DNA of 5,590 nt, from contig JASHXO010000073.1 in assembly GCA_030043495.1 (NCBI GenBank), positions 1-5,590 on the forward strand. Direction: 5' to 3'. Both the position numbers and the translations under genes were made by a program. The notes beneath the pieces are model-generated. The model searched no databases. It was not told where the DNA came from and was given only the letters and a program-made list of their open reading frames with translations. Source of the DNA: Candidatus Rhabdochlamydia sp. (GTDB lineage Bacteria > Chlamydiota > Chlamydiia > Chlamydiales > Rhabdochlamydiaceae). Below, one piece after another: positions 1-5,270 of the stretch (position 1 is the first letter of the stretch; every line of letters begins with the position of its first letter).

Positions 1-1952
1 CCGATTTCTTCTTTGGCATCGATTAAAAAAGCATGCAGAAGCGATAAACGATGTTCTTCCCAAAAGGCTTTGAACATCTGTTTTTCCATTTGATCGAGAT
101 AGTCGGTATAGGGTTTGGCGTACTGTTTTTTTTCTTTTTCTTCTTTTCTTTTAGTTCTTAGGAATTCTTTAAAGTTTTGAGTGCGCCAGGATTGAAAATC
201 TTGCTTATGAAACCAAGCGCGCATCTGTGTTTGAAGATAACTGTGAATGATGGAAAAGGATTGATTGAGAAGATGATATCCTGAGAGGGAAAGAGACTCA
301 ACGCTTTCGACAAGCTGAGGTGAAAATCGCTCTTTATCCGCTACCATTCGACAGAGATCGAGAATAAGTAGTTTGTCGTCATTATATTTGACTCGGCCCA
401 ATATGGGTTCGATCTTTTGTTTTAGGGCCAATGTCTCAGCATTATTTTGCATTAAATGTTGCTCAACATTTCTTTTTTCTTCGATCGAAGAAGGTGATTT
501 CAAAGGGCGGTGCGGTTCTTCCGAATACAGAGATCCAATCAAAACCCGCGTATTCGTCTGGCCGGACTGTTGCAGCAATTTTTCCATCGTTTCTTGTATG
601 GAAATCGCTGCGCCAACAGTGGCAACACTATGCATTGCTGATAATAGCTCGCTGTGAGGTGGCAAGATTGTTTCGAAATATTTTTCAAGGGACAGTTCGA
701 TCGTTTCTTCGTAAAAAGAATGTGTTTCTTCGTCAAACCGCTCGCGTTCTAAAGGTCTTTTCCCATCCCAAATTTCTCCGATGTAAGTTTCAGTTTCTAA
801 CCATTTGGCAATTGCAGCCTGTTTAGTGGCCTTGGCGTCCGGGATGCGCGAGGGAATAAAATCATTGGGATCGATCCGCGGGTAGGAAGCGAGAGCGATC
901 ACTTCACCTGTTTTGGGATCCAGTGCAACAATGGCACCGCCTTTGATCCATGGAATGCTTAAGTCCGCAGCTCCATTAGTATGATGCATTTCCCGGACTG
1001 CCTCATTTTGAGCGAGCAGTTGCTCGGCAAATTCTTGAAGTTCGGAAGAAATCGATAGCAATAATCGTTGGCCAGGTATTCCTTTACGCCCGCCAGGAAG
1101 TTCCCGCAGAAAATTCCCTTTTGTGTTGACCTCGAAAGTTTTTTTGCCCGCGTATCCGCGCAAGTCTGCATCAAAGGCGGCCTCAACTCCCGCTTTGCCG
1201 ATGAGATCATTAATCGTATAGGCTTTTTCTTGCAAAGCTTTCACCCGCTCCCTGACTTCTAAAGGATTGTGGAAGCCCTTGGGCAATACGGCCACTTCTC
1301 CTGCTTCTCGTTTTTCCAGATAGGTTTGCAAAATAGCGAGTTCTTCAGCAATTGCGTAATACTCTTTAGAACTGATCGCACCCATGTAGCCAATCACATC
1401 CGAAGCAATTTTCCCAAGAGGATAATAACGCTTTGAGCCCTGTTCGGTTCTGATCCCCACCCAGTCTTTTTCCAACATTTTTAAGCGATAGTATTCTTGC
1501 TCGGAAAGGTCTTCCTTTAAAATAAAAGGAGTGTGCGGAAAAAGCGAAGCTTTTCCGTAGATCGTATCCTCAATTTTTTGCGCATCCACCGACAATTCTT
1601 TGGCGAGCAGATCAGCCAGATTTTTAATGTATGACGATCTCACAGACACCCGAACGTGCTTTCCTTCCTTATTTCTTTCCCATTTTGCAGCTGGGATTTG
1701 ACGGATGTCTGCATAACAGATTGCCGCGTTGTATTGAATCTTGTTAAGGGCAAAAGGGATGTTGAAACGATCGCGAACTGTCGCGCGTTCGGGCTTCTCA
1801 ATGACAGTGCGGCGCTTGGGTCGACGCGCTTTTTCTACATGCTCATCATGTTGAATAACGGAGAGATACCAGACGCGGACCAAAATCAATAGTAGTCCCA
1901 GGATAATGATATTGAGGACCCTGTTGGTTTTATCGGGAATATTGTAATCCAT
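1..1952 (-). CDS. pbpB: Class B penicillin-binding protein (PBP2/MrdA type), N-terminal 650 residues, runs off left edge
   Basis: Septal/side-wall peptidoglycan transpeptidase anchored in the inner membrane. The reverse strand reads open for 650 codons from ATG at 1952-1950; an in-frame TAA lies 15 codons upstream with no other start between, so the start is secure. Residues 12-34 form one membrane helix (VLNIIILGLLLILVRVWYL) after a short cytoplasmic tail. The PBP dimer domain follows: RRTVIEKPERATVRDRF (about 46-62), the YPLGKIASDVIGYMG stretch (about 170-184), and GKAGVEAAFDADLRG (252-266). The transpeptidase domain opens at GGAIVALDPKTGEVIAL (338-354) and DPNDF, but the SxxK, SxN and KTG motifs are not reached. 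From about residue 390 to the edge there is a long, charged, motif-free stretch, an insertion ahead of the active-site serine; chlamydial PBP2 proteins are known to be unusually long (over 1000 residues, from memory). In Chlamydia the gene also lies beside rpsB. PBP2 rather than PBP3/FtsI is the family-level inference. Confidence 0.9.
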   Translation of the reverse strand, partial: MDYNIPDKTNRVLNIIILGLLLILVRVWYLSVIQHDEHVEKARRPKRRTVIEKPERATVRDRFNIPFALNKIQYNAAICYADIRQIPAAKWERNKEGKHVRVSVRSSYIKNLADLLAKELSVDAQKIEDTIYGKASLFPHTPFILKEDLSEQEYYRLKMLEKDWVGIRTEQGSKRYYPLGKIASDVIGYMGAISSKEYYAIAEELAILQTYLEKREAGEVAVLPKGFHNPLEVRERVKALQEKAYTINDLIGKAGVEAAFDADLRGYAGKKTFEVNTKGNFLRELPGGRKGIPGQRLLLSISSELQEFAEQLLAQNEAVREMHHTNGAADLSIPWIKGGAIVALDPKTGEVIALASYPRIDPNDFIPSRIPDAKATKQAAIAKWLETETYIGEIWDGKRPLERERFDEETHSFYEETIELSLEKYFETILPPHSELLSAMHSVATVGAAISIQETMEKLLQQSGQTNTRVLIGSLYSEEPHRPLKSPSSIEEKRNVEQHLMQNNAETLALKQKIEPILGRVKYNDDKLLILDLCRMVADKERFSPQLVESVESLSLSGYHLLNQSFSIIHSYLQTQMRAWFHKQDFQSWRTQNFKEFLRTKRKEEKEKKQYAKPYTDYLDQMEKQMFKAFWEEHRLSLLHAFLIDAKEEI

Positions 1953-2008
1953 TGAGCCTGCACCCCAAAGAACGACTCTTAACCGCTTAGTTTAATCAAA
2001 AAATCCTC

Positions 2009-2036
2009 TTGTCGTAAATCCCGATTAACGTATAAT
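2009..2036 (+). promoter_or_regulatory. Candidate sigma70-type promoter upstream of tRNA-Gly/rpsB
   Basis: TTGTCG (2009-2014) and a perfect TATAAT (2031-2036) are separated by 16 bases, pointing to transcription of tRNA-Gly with an approximately 85-base 5' leader. The intergenic region 1953-2126 is AT-rich and also must hold the promoter for the divergent PBP gene; the best minus-strand candidate seen is weak (TTTACG, 18 bases, TAAACT at 2018-1989) and overlaps this one. Assigned from sequence match only. Confidence 0.4.
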
Positions 2037-2079
2037 TGTTTTCTTCTTATAAATTTTATTTTTGAGAGAAGACATTTCC

Positions 2080-2108
2080 TTGGAAAAAAAATCTCCATTT
2101 GTTAAAAA
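2080..2108 (+). promoter_or_regulatory. Second, closer candidate promoter for tRNA-Gly
   Basis: TTGGAA (2080-2085), 17-base spacer, TAAAAA (2103-2108). Each box matches the consensus at four of six positions. Its predicted start, near 2115, is the usual short distance before a tRNA (2127), which favours it by position although its boxes are poorer than those of the upstream candidate. AT-rich surroundings make a chance match plausible. Confidence 0.28.
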
Positions 2109-2126
2109 TACATCTGATTTTTTTAT

Positions 2127-2197
2127 GCGCCTGTAGTTCAATGGTAGAACCGTAGCCTTCCAAGCTACTTGTGTCAGTTCGATTCTGATCAGGCGCT
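2127..2197 (+). tRNA. tRNA-Gly (anticodon UCC)
   Basis: Complete cloverleaf of 71 nt. The acceptor stem GCGCCTG (2127-2133) pairs with CAGGCGC (2190-2196), with discriminator T2197. The D arm is GTTC/GAAC (2136-2150). The anticodon stem GTAGC/GCTAC carries loop CTTCCAA (2157-2163) with anticodon TCC at 2159-2161. The T arm GTCAG/CTGAT has loop TTCGATT (2178-2184) and one G-T pair. CCA is not encoded, so a tRNA nucleotidyltransferase must add it. No terminator hairpin separates it from the rpsB leader, so read-through into rpsB is likely. Confidence 0.97.
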
Positions 2198-2200
2198 TTT

Positions 2201-2307
2201 TCTCGTTCAACCGCGAGGACTGGCCGTGGGAATGCCGGTTACAGCCTGTAGAACTGTGTTAACATACTGCACAGCACAGGAATTTCCCGCCTGGCGGGAA
2301 ACATTCC
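2201..2307 (+). promoter_or_regulatory. Highly structured candidate rpsB leader, 5' part (junction and hairpins)
   Basis: No gene is present here; the sequence folds well on paper. Four local helices follow one another: TCTCG/CGAGG (2201-2218, one G-T pair), ACTGGC/GCCGGT (2219-2239, one G-T pair), CCTGT/ACAGG enclosing CTGTG/CACAG (2245-2280), and TTTCCCGC/GCGGGAAA with a three-base CTG loop (2283-2301). GGAATG at 2229-2234 can pair with CATTCC at 2302-2307, either closing a three-way junction over the last two hairpins or, if only GGAAT in the 2219-2239 loop pairs, forming a pseudoknot. No T-run follows any stem, so these are not intrinsic terminators. The position between tRNA-Gly and rpsB suggests tRNA processing signals or an S2-type autoregulatory leader as known for gammaproteobacterial rpsB. 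I do not recognise it as a known RNA family. Confidence 0.5.
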
Positions 2308-2313
2308 ATAACC

Positions 2314-2360
2314 CAGGGTTGTCTAACCAGTTAAAGAACTGGTTTTAGAGGAACACCCTG
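2314..2360 (+). promoter_or_regulatory. Long hairpin in the rpsB leader
   Basis: Outer helix CAGGGT (2314-2319) with ACCCTG (2355-2360); inner helix TCT-AACCAGTT (2322-2332) with AACTGGTT-TT-AGA (2337-2349) closed by an AAAG tetraloop and broken by a two-T bulge. The eight-base inner stem is perfect. It is followed by ATAATTTTAA rather than an uninterrupted T-run, so it is a poor terminator and more likely part of the leader fold. Confidence 0.5.
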
Positions 2361-2398
2361 ATAATTTTAACCAAGACTGAAATCCTTTCACCCTTTTG

Positions 2399-2415
2399 TT
2401 AAAGCTCAGCTTTAA
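2399..2415 (+). promoter_or_regulatory. Short hairpin before the rpsB start
   Basis: TTAAAGC (2399-2405), loop TCA, GCTTTAA (2409-2415): seven perfect pairs with a three-base loop, about 50 bases before the rpsB start codon. It could also be a DNA-level dyad. A poor promoter-like pair (TTGTTA at 2396, TAGGAT at 2421, spacer 19) overlaps it and is not convincing. Confidence 0.35.
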
Positions 2416-2450
2416 AGAATTAGGATAGAAGAGGATGCCGTCGTCAACAT

Positions 2451-2456
2451 AAAGGG
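2451..2456 (+). promoter_or_regulatory. Ribosome binding site that fixes the TTG start of rpsB
   Basis: AAAGGG lies seven bases before TTG at 2464. No in-frame ATG or GTG is near; the only nearby ATG (2435) is in another frame and stops after five codons. The site overlaps the TAA stop of that tiny frame. Confidence 0.65.
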
Positions 2457-2463
2457 ACAAGGC

Positions 2464-3267
2464 TTGGCAACAGCAGACGTCACGATTAAGGAATTACTTG
2501 AAAGCGGTGCGCATTTTGGGCACCAAAGACACCGTTGGAATCCGAAAATGAAACGCTTCATTTTCGAAGAGCGCAACGGAATATATATCATCGATTTAGC
2601 AAAGACCATGCAGCAAATCCGCAACGCGGTTCAAGTGGTCAAAGAAATGGTCTCCAAACGCAAATCGATTCTATTCGTCGGAACAAAAAAACAAGCGAAA
2701 GGCGTGGTCAAAGAATGCGCAGAAGAGTGCGGCGAATTTTATGTTTCTGAACGCTGGCTCGGCGGCACACTGACAAACCTCATGACCATCCGTCAATCTG
2801 TGAAGACATTAGAGCGCATTGAAAAGAAGATTGCAACAGGTGGCGAAGGATTGACGAAAAAAGAACTCTCGATGCTCAGCAAAGAACAAACAAAGCTCGA
2901 GCGCAACCTCTCTGGTATTCGCGCGATGAGAAAACTGCCAGGACTATTGCTCATTGTTGATCCTAGCAGTGAACACATTGCTGTAGCAGAAGCGAAAAAA
3001 CTCGGCATCCCTGTTATGGCGCTCGTCGACACCAATTGCGATCCTGATCCAATTGATTATGTCATTGCATGCAATGATGATGCATTAAAGAGCATCAAGC
3101 TTATCCTTCAAGCTCTTATGCAAGCAATCATCGATCGTAAAAACGAGCTCAACGTTGCCGTTGCAAAAGGCGATGAGAGAGAGCAGGAGCTTGAAGCAGA
3201 AGCAGAAGTCGAGCAATTCGAATTCGAAATCAAAGATAAAGAAGAGCGCGAAGGGGAAGAACTATGA
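2464..3267 (+). CDS. rpsB: 30S ribosomal protein S2
   Basis: S2 is a late-assembling protein on the solvent side of the 30S subunit, needed with S1 for mRNA binding. The product is 267 residues, close to the family norm plus a tail. Hallmarks are the N-terminal signature LLESGAHFGHQRHRWNPKMK (11-30), IYIIDLAKT (40-48), ILFVGTKKQAK (69-79), SERWLGGTLTN (95-105), and LPGLLLIVDP followed by GIPVMALVDTNCDPDPIDYVI (181-201). The S2 coiled-coil insertion lies at about 105-155. From memory the sequence resembles Chlamydia S2 closely, including the LTKKEL stretch. Residues 237-267 form a strongly acidic, Glu-rich tail. The start is TTG, chosen because it has a proper ribosome binding site (AAAGGG) and puts the conserved ELLESGAHFG block at the normal distance from the N-terminus. 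It overlaps tsf by ATGA, indicating translational coupling. Confidence 0.98.
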   Translation: MATADVTIKELLESGAHFGHQRHRWNPKMKRFIFEERNGIYIIDLAKTMQQIRNAVQVVKEMVSKRKSILFVGTKKQAKGVVKECAEECGEFYVSERWLGGTLTNLMTIRQSVKTLERIEKKIATGGEGLTKKELSMLSKEQTKLERNLSGIRAMRKLPGLLLIVDPSSEHIAVAEAKKLGIPVMALVDTNCDPDPIDYVIACNDDALKSIKLILQALMQAIIDRKNELNVAVAKGDEREQELEAEAEVEQFEFEIKDKEEREGEEL

Positions 3268-4115
3268 GCGGAAAAGTCACTGCTGAAATGGTTAAAGAAC
3301 TGCGCGATCGCAGCGGAGTGAGCATGGGCAAGTGTAAAGAAGCGCTTGAACAGGCTGGCGGCGATATGAACAAAGCGATCGACATCCTTCGCAAATCTGG
3401 AATGGCCTCCGCCGTTAAAAAAGAGGGACGCGAAACGAATGAAGGTCTTATTGGCGCTGCAGAAGGCAATGAAGCCGTTGCTCTTGTCGAGGTCAATGCG
3501 GAGACAGATTTTGTTACGCAAAATGAAAAATTCAAGCAGTTCTTACGCGATGTTGCGCAAGCAGCAGCAGATTCTGCGACCTCATCTTTGGATGTTTTAA
3601 TGAAAAGGCCCTATTCAAAGGACACATCCATTTCCCTCGATCAATATCGAGCACTCGTCATGCAAAGCCTTGGAGAAAATATTCAAGTCAAGCGTGTTTC
3701 CATCCTCCCAAAAACTTTAGACTTATCTATCGGCCTTTATTCTCACATGGGCGGTAAAATTGTCGTCGCTGTTTTACTTTCTGGCGGCTCCGGACAAGAA
3801 GCTCTTGCTCGGGATATTGCGATGCACGTTGCGGCAGAATCTCCTGAGTATCTTCGCCCAGAAGATGTTCCACCTGACGTTCGCGCGAAAGAAGAAGAGA
3901 TTGCACGAAGCCAAGTCCAAGGCAAACCAGCGAACATTATTGATAAAATTGTCGAAGGCAAGATCAAGGCTTTCTGCGATGAGGTTTGTTTGATCTGTCA
4001 AAAATATGTCAAAGACAATACGATTACAATTGGCCATCTTCTCGAACAAGAAGGAAAGCGATTGAACAAACAACTCAGCATTAAGGCTTATCATCGTTGG
4101 AAAGTCGGAGGATAG
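3264..4115 (+). CDS. tsf: Translation elongation factor Ts
   Basis: EF-Ts is the cytoplasmic nucleotide exchange factor that releases GDP from EF-Tu. The product is 283 residues, the usual size. The N-terminal UBA-like domain reads LRDRSGVSMGKCKEALEQAG (13-32) followed by MNKAIDILRKSGMASAVKKE. The TDFV motif, whose Asp-Phe enter the EF-Tu nucleotide site and disturb Mg2+ binding, is at 81-84 in VNAETDFVTQNEKF. The core subdomains follow: LGENIQVKRV (136-145), YSHMGGKIVVAVLLSG (159-174) and LARDIAMHVAAESPEYL (181-197), then the coiled-coil and the C-terminal WKVGG end. ATG overlaps the rpsB stop (ATGA), preceded by AAGGGGAAG within the rpsB 3' end, so the two are co-translated as in most bacteria. 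The last codons carry the GGAGGA site for the following pyrH remnant. Confidence 0.98.
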   Translation: MSGKVTAEMVKELRDRSGVSMGKCKEALEQAGGDMNKAIDILRKSGMASAVKKEGRETNEGLIGAAEGNEAVALVEVNAETDFVTQNEKFKQFLRDVAQAAADSATSSLDVLMKRPYSKDTSISLDQYRALVMQSLGENIQVKRVSILPKTLDLSIGLYSHMGGKIVVAVLLSGGSGQEALARDIAMHVAAESPEYLRPEDVPPDVRAKEEEIARSQVQGKPANIIDKIVEGKIKAFCDEVCLICQKYVKDNTITIGHLLEQEGKRLNKQLSIKAYHRWKVGG

Positions 4116-4120
4116 TCCGC

Positions 4121-4423
4121 GTGCCTTCCACCTCTAAAGTAGCTTATAAGCGAGTTCTCCTGAAGCTTTCGGGAGAAGCGCTTATGGGTGAGCAAAAATT
4201 TGGCATTGAGCATCGCCCGTGCCAGTATATTGCTCATGCAATCAAAGAGGTTTATGCACTCGGCGTCCAAATGGGAATCGTGTACCCTTGCGTATTTAAC
4301 TTATTTGAACAAGGTGCGATGCTTAAAGCCGTCTGCGGACAGAAAAAAGGATTGCTAGTCATCGGAGGTGAGAATGAGCAGCGTCACGGAACAGACAAAA
4401 TCGAAAATGCAAGCAGCGCTTGA
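4121..4423 (+). pseudogene. pyrH: UMP kinase gene remnant with large internal in-frame deletion
   Basis: PyrH phosphorylates UMP to UDP; the usual enzyme is about 240 residues and hexameric. Here the open frame gives 100 residues from GTG 4121, preceded by GGAGGA eight bases upstream (an in-frame ATG at 4097 lies inside tsf and has no such site). Residues 10-54 match the PyrH N-terminus: KRVLLKLSGEALMG, then YIAHAIKEVYALGVQMGIV. At once follows YPCVFNLFEQGAMLKAVCG (55-73), which in normal PyrH is the last 30 or so residues. Missing are the GGGN.FRG loop, the UMP-site DxxxML.T.IN helix, the TDTAA region and the K.DGVY segment, about 150 residues in all, so catalysis is not expected. The frame then runs past the normal PyrH end into frr by 50 bases, showing a lost stop. 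HRPCQ also departs from the usual DP.vl motif. A functional minimal protein cannot be excluded but is unlikely. Confidence 0.85.
4364..4371 (+). promoter_or_regulatory. Strong ribosome binding site for frr, inside the pyrH remnant
   Basis: GGAGGTGA is a full match to the complement of the 16S rRNA 3' end and sits just before ATG 4374. It decides the frr start: a GTG at 4368 is also in frame but overlaps this site and has no site of its own. Confidence 0.75.
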
Positions 4424-4928
4424 ACATTTTAAAAATGAACTCAAGAATTTGCGCACCAACCGAGCTAATCCAGCGATGCTCGATGGCGTTATCGTCGAAG
4501 CTTACGGCTCGCAGATGCGCATCAAAGAACTCGCCAATGTCACAGTTCCTGAGCCTAGACAACTTCTCATTAGTCCTTTCGATCCTCAAACTTCTGCAGC
4601 GATCGCCAAAGGGATTGAAAAGGCAAATTTAAACCTTCAGCCAGTCCTCGAGGGACAAGTGGTACGCATCAATGTTCCTCCGATGGACGAATCGATGCGC
4701 AAACAAATCGTTAAACAGGGTAAACAAAAGGCCGAAGATGCGAAGATCGTCATCCGCGATATTCGTCGGAAAAATAATGAACTTGTCCGCAAACAAAAAG
4801 CCGATGGGATTGTCACTGAAGATATCATGAAAAAAGAGGAAAAGGGGATTCAGGACCTTACCGATAAATTCTGCAAGGAAATCGATGATCTCTTCGCGGC
4901 GAAAGAAAAAGAGATCATGACGGTTTAA
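4374..4928 (+). CDS. frr: Ribosome recycling factor (RRF)
   Basis: RRF acts with EF-G after termination to split the 70S ribosome from mRNA and deacylated tRNA. The product is 184 residues, the normal length (179-185). Domain I (three-helix bundle) is made of the N-terminal helix and the C-terminal half; the segment LRTNRANPAMLDGVIVEAYG (26-45) is the classic start of domain II, followed by ELANVTVPEPRQLLISPFD (52-70). RINVPPMDESMRK (98-110) and EDAKIVIRDIRRKNNE (121-136) include the conserved arginines near position 132 that contact 23S rRNA. The start is ATG 4374 on the basis of GGAGGTGA just upstream. The gene begins inside the open frame of the pyrH remnant, in another frame, so its translation probably depends on the operon mRNA from rpsB-tsf. 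It closes the cluster; no clear terminator follows, only a seven-T run at 4971-4977. Confidence 0.97.
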   Translation: MSSVTEQTKSKMQAALEHFKNELKNLRTNRANPAMLDGVIVEAYGSQMRIKELANVTVPEPRQLLISPFDPQTSAAIAKGIEKANLNLQPVLEGQVVRINVPPMDESMRKQIVKQGKQKAEDAKIVIRDIRRKNNELVRKQKADGIVTEDIMKKEEKGIQDLTDKFCKEIDDLFAAKEKEIMTV

Positions 4929-4931
4929 CAC

Positions 4932-4961
4932 TTGAAATAAACAGGTTCGCTGCATTAAAAT
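4932..4961 (+). promoter_or_regulatory. Candidate promoter for tRNA-Glu and tRNA-Lys
   Basis: TTGAAA (4932-4937) and TAAAAT (4956-4961) each match the consensus at five of six positions with an 18-base spacer. The predicted start, near 4968, lies about 18 bases before the tRNA-Glu 5' end. It begins four bases after the frr stop. Prediction from sequence only. Confidence 0.55.
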
Positions 4962-4985
4962 GATGGCATCTTTTTTTGATTTAAA

Positions 4986-5060
4986 GGCCCCATCGTCTAG
5001 CCTGGCCTAGGACACCAGATTTTCATTCTGATAACAGGGGTTCGAATCCCCTTGGGGTCA
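4986..5060 (+). tRNA. tRNA-Glu (anticodon UUC)
   Basis: Cloverleaf of 75 nt. The acceptor stem GGCCCCA (4986-4992) pairs with TGGGGTC (5053-5059) with one G-T pair, discriminator A5060. The D arm is GTCT...AGGAC with a long loop. The anticodon stem CCAGA/TCTGA holds loop TTTTCAT (5020-5026) with anticodon TTC at 5022-5024; its outermost pair, C5015-A5031, is a mismatch. The T arm AGGGG/CCCCT has the standard TTCGAAT loop (5041-5047). CCA is not encoded. Confidence 0.96.
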
Positions 5061-5065
5061 CATTC

Positions 5066-5089
5066 GTAAGTGTTCACGCGAGCACTTAC
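5066..5089 (+). other. Hairpin in the tRNA-Glu/tRNA-Lys spacer
   Basis: GTAAGTG (5066-5072) pairs with CACTTAC (5083-5089), seven perfect pairs, followed by TCTTTTAC. It may be a processing stem or a weak terminator that lets part of transcription go on to tRNA-Lys; no promoter is visible between the two tRNAs. Confidence 0.45.
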
Positions 5090-5097
5090 TCTTTTAC

Positions 5098-5170
5098 GAG
5101 ACTTTAGCTCAGTCGGTAGAGCATCTCACTTTTAATGAGAGGGTCGATGGTTCGAGTCCATCAAGTCTCA
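5098..5170 (+). tRNA. tRNA-Lys (anticodon UUU)
   Basis: Complete cloverleaf of 73 nt. The acceptor stem GAGACTT (5098-5104) pairs with AAGTCTC (5163-5169), discriminator A5170. D arm GCTC/GAGC with loop AGTCGGTA. Anticodon stem TCTCA/TGAGA with loop CTTTTAA (5129-5135), anticodon TTT at 5131-5133. T arm GATGG/CCATC with loop TTCGAGT. CCA is not encoded. The 3' half is the likely integration target of the neighbouring recombinase. Confidence 0.97.
5146..5170 (+). other. Putative attachment site (attL) at the tRNA-Lys 3' end
   Basis: An integrase gene starts 164 bases downstream, reading away from the tRNA, the standard arrangement for islands inserted into a tRNA 3' end. The T arm and acceptor strand would then be the core shared with attR. 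The second copy, needed as proof, lies outside the window, so core limits are guesses. Confidence 0.35.
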
Positions 5171-5182
5171 ATTTCTTATCTA

Positions 5183-5270
5183 GCTCATTTCAGCACATTT
5201 AGATAGCAATCAGGTAGACTCAAAAATAAATTGAGTCTATCCTTTTGTCTAAATGGTGCAAAAATGGTGC
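5183..5270. repeat. Nested inverted-repeat array upstream of the integrase gene
   Basis: The outer arms are 5183-5203 (read on the minus strand) and 5248-5270 (plus strand); both begin TCTAAATG and agree at about 18 of 23 aligned positions, allowing small gaps. Each arm holds two AAATG-type units: AAATGGTGCA at 5251 and 5262 (11 bases apart) on the right, and more diverged copies 10 bases apart on the left. Inside lies the hairpin 5215-5239, so the whole array is symmetrical about position 5227. Units spaced one helical turn apart suggest protein binding, such as integrase arm-type sites or an operator. Confidence 0.6.
5215..5246 (+). terminator. Possible rho-independent terminator after tRNA-Lys
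   Basis: TAGACTCAA (5215-5223) and TTGAGTCTA (5231-5239) form nine perfect pairs around a seven-base AAATAAA loop, followed by TCCTTTT. The stem is AT-rich and the T-run short, so termination would be modest. Its central place in a larger symmetrical repeat means it could equally be part of a protein-binding site. Confidence 0.4.

Noticed and set aside
660..700. Ser-Leu-Glu-Lys in the PBP insertion as the SxxK active site
   Set aside because: It lacks the PGSTFK-like context of class B PBPs and sits in a charged helix-like stretch; the true serine is expected beyond the left edge.
373..826. Plus-strand open frames of 94 and 131 codons (373-657, 431-826)
   Set aside because: They lie opposite the continuous 650-codon PBP frame, have no family resemblance and no ribosome binding site.
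2279..2307. Hairpin TTTCCCGC/GCGGGAAA as a terminator for tRNA-Gly
   Set aside because: The stem is strong but is followed by CATTCCATAA, not a T-run. Resemblance of its arm to a eukaryotic E2F site is coincidence.
2435..2437. ATG 2435 as the true rpsB start
   Set aside because: It is out of frame with S2 and meets a stop after five codons.
3108..4094. Minus-strand open frames opposite rpsB and tsf
   Set aside because: Shadows of the conserved plus-strand genes with no recognisable product or start signals.
4121..4423. A simple frameshift hiding an otherwise full pyrH
   Set aside because: The N- and C-terminal homology blocks are directly adjacent, so about 450 bases are physically missing; no other frame here encodes the middle of PyrH.
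4929..4985. Rho-independent terminator after frr at the seven-T run (4971-4977)
   Set aside because: No stem of useful length precedes the run; GATG/CATC would leave a one-base loop. The region reads better as a tRNA promoter and spacer.
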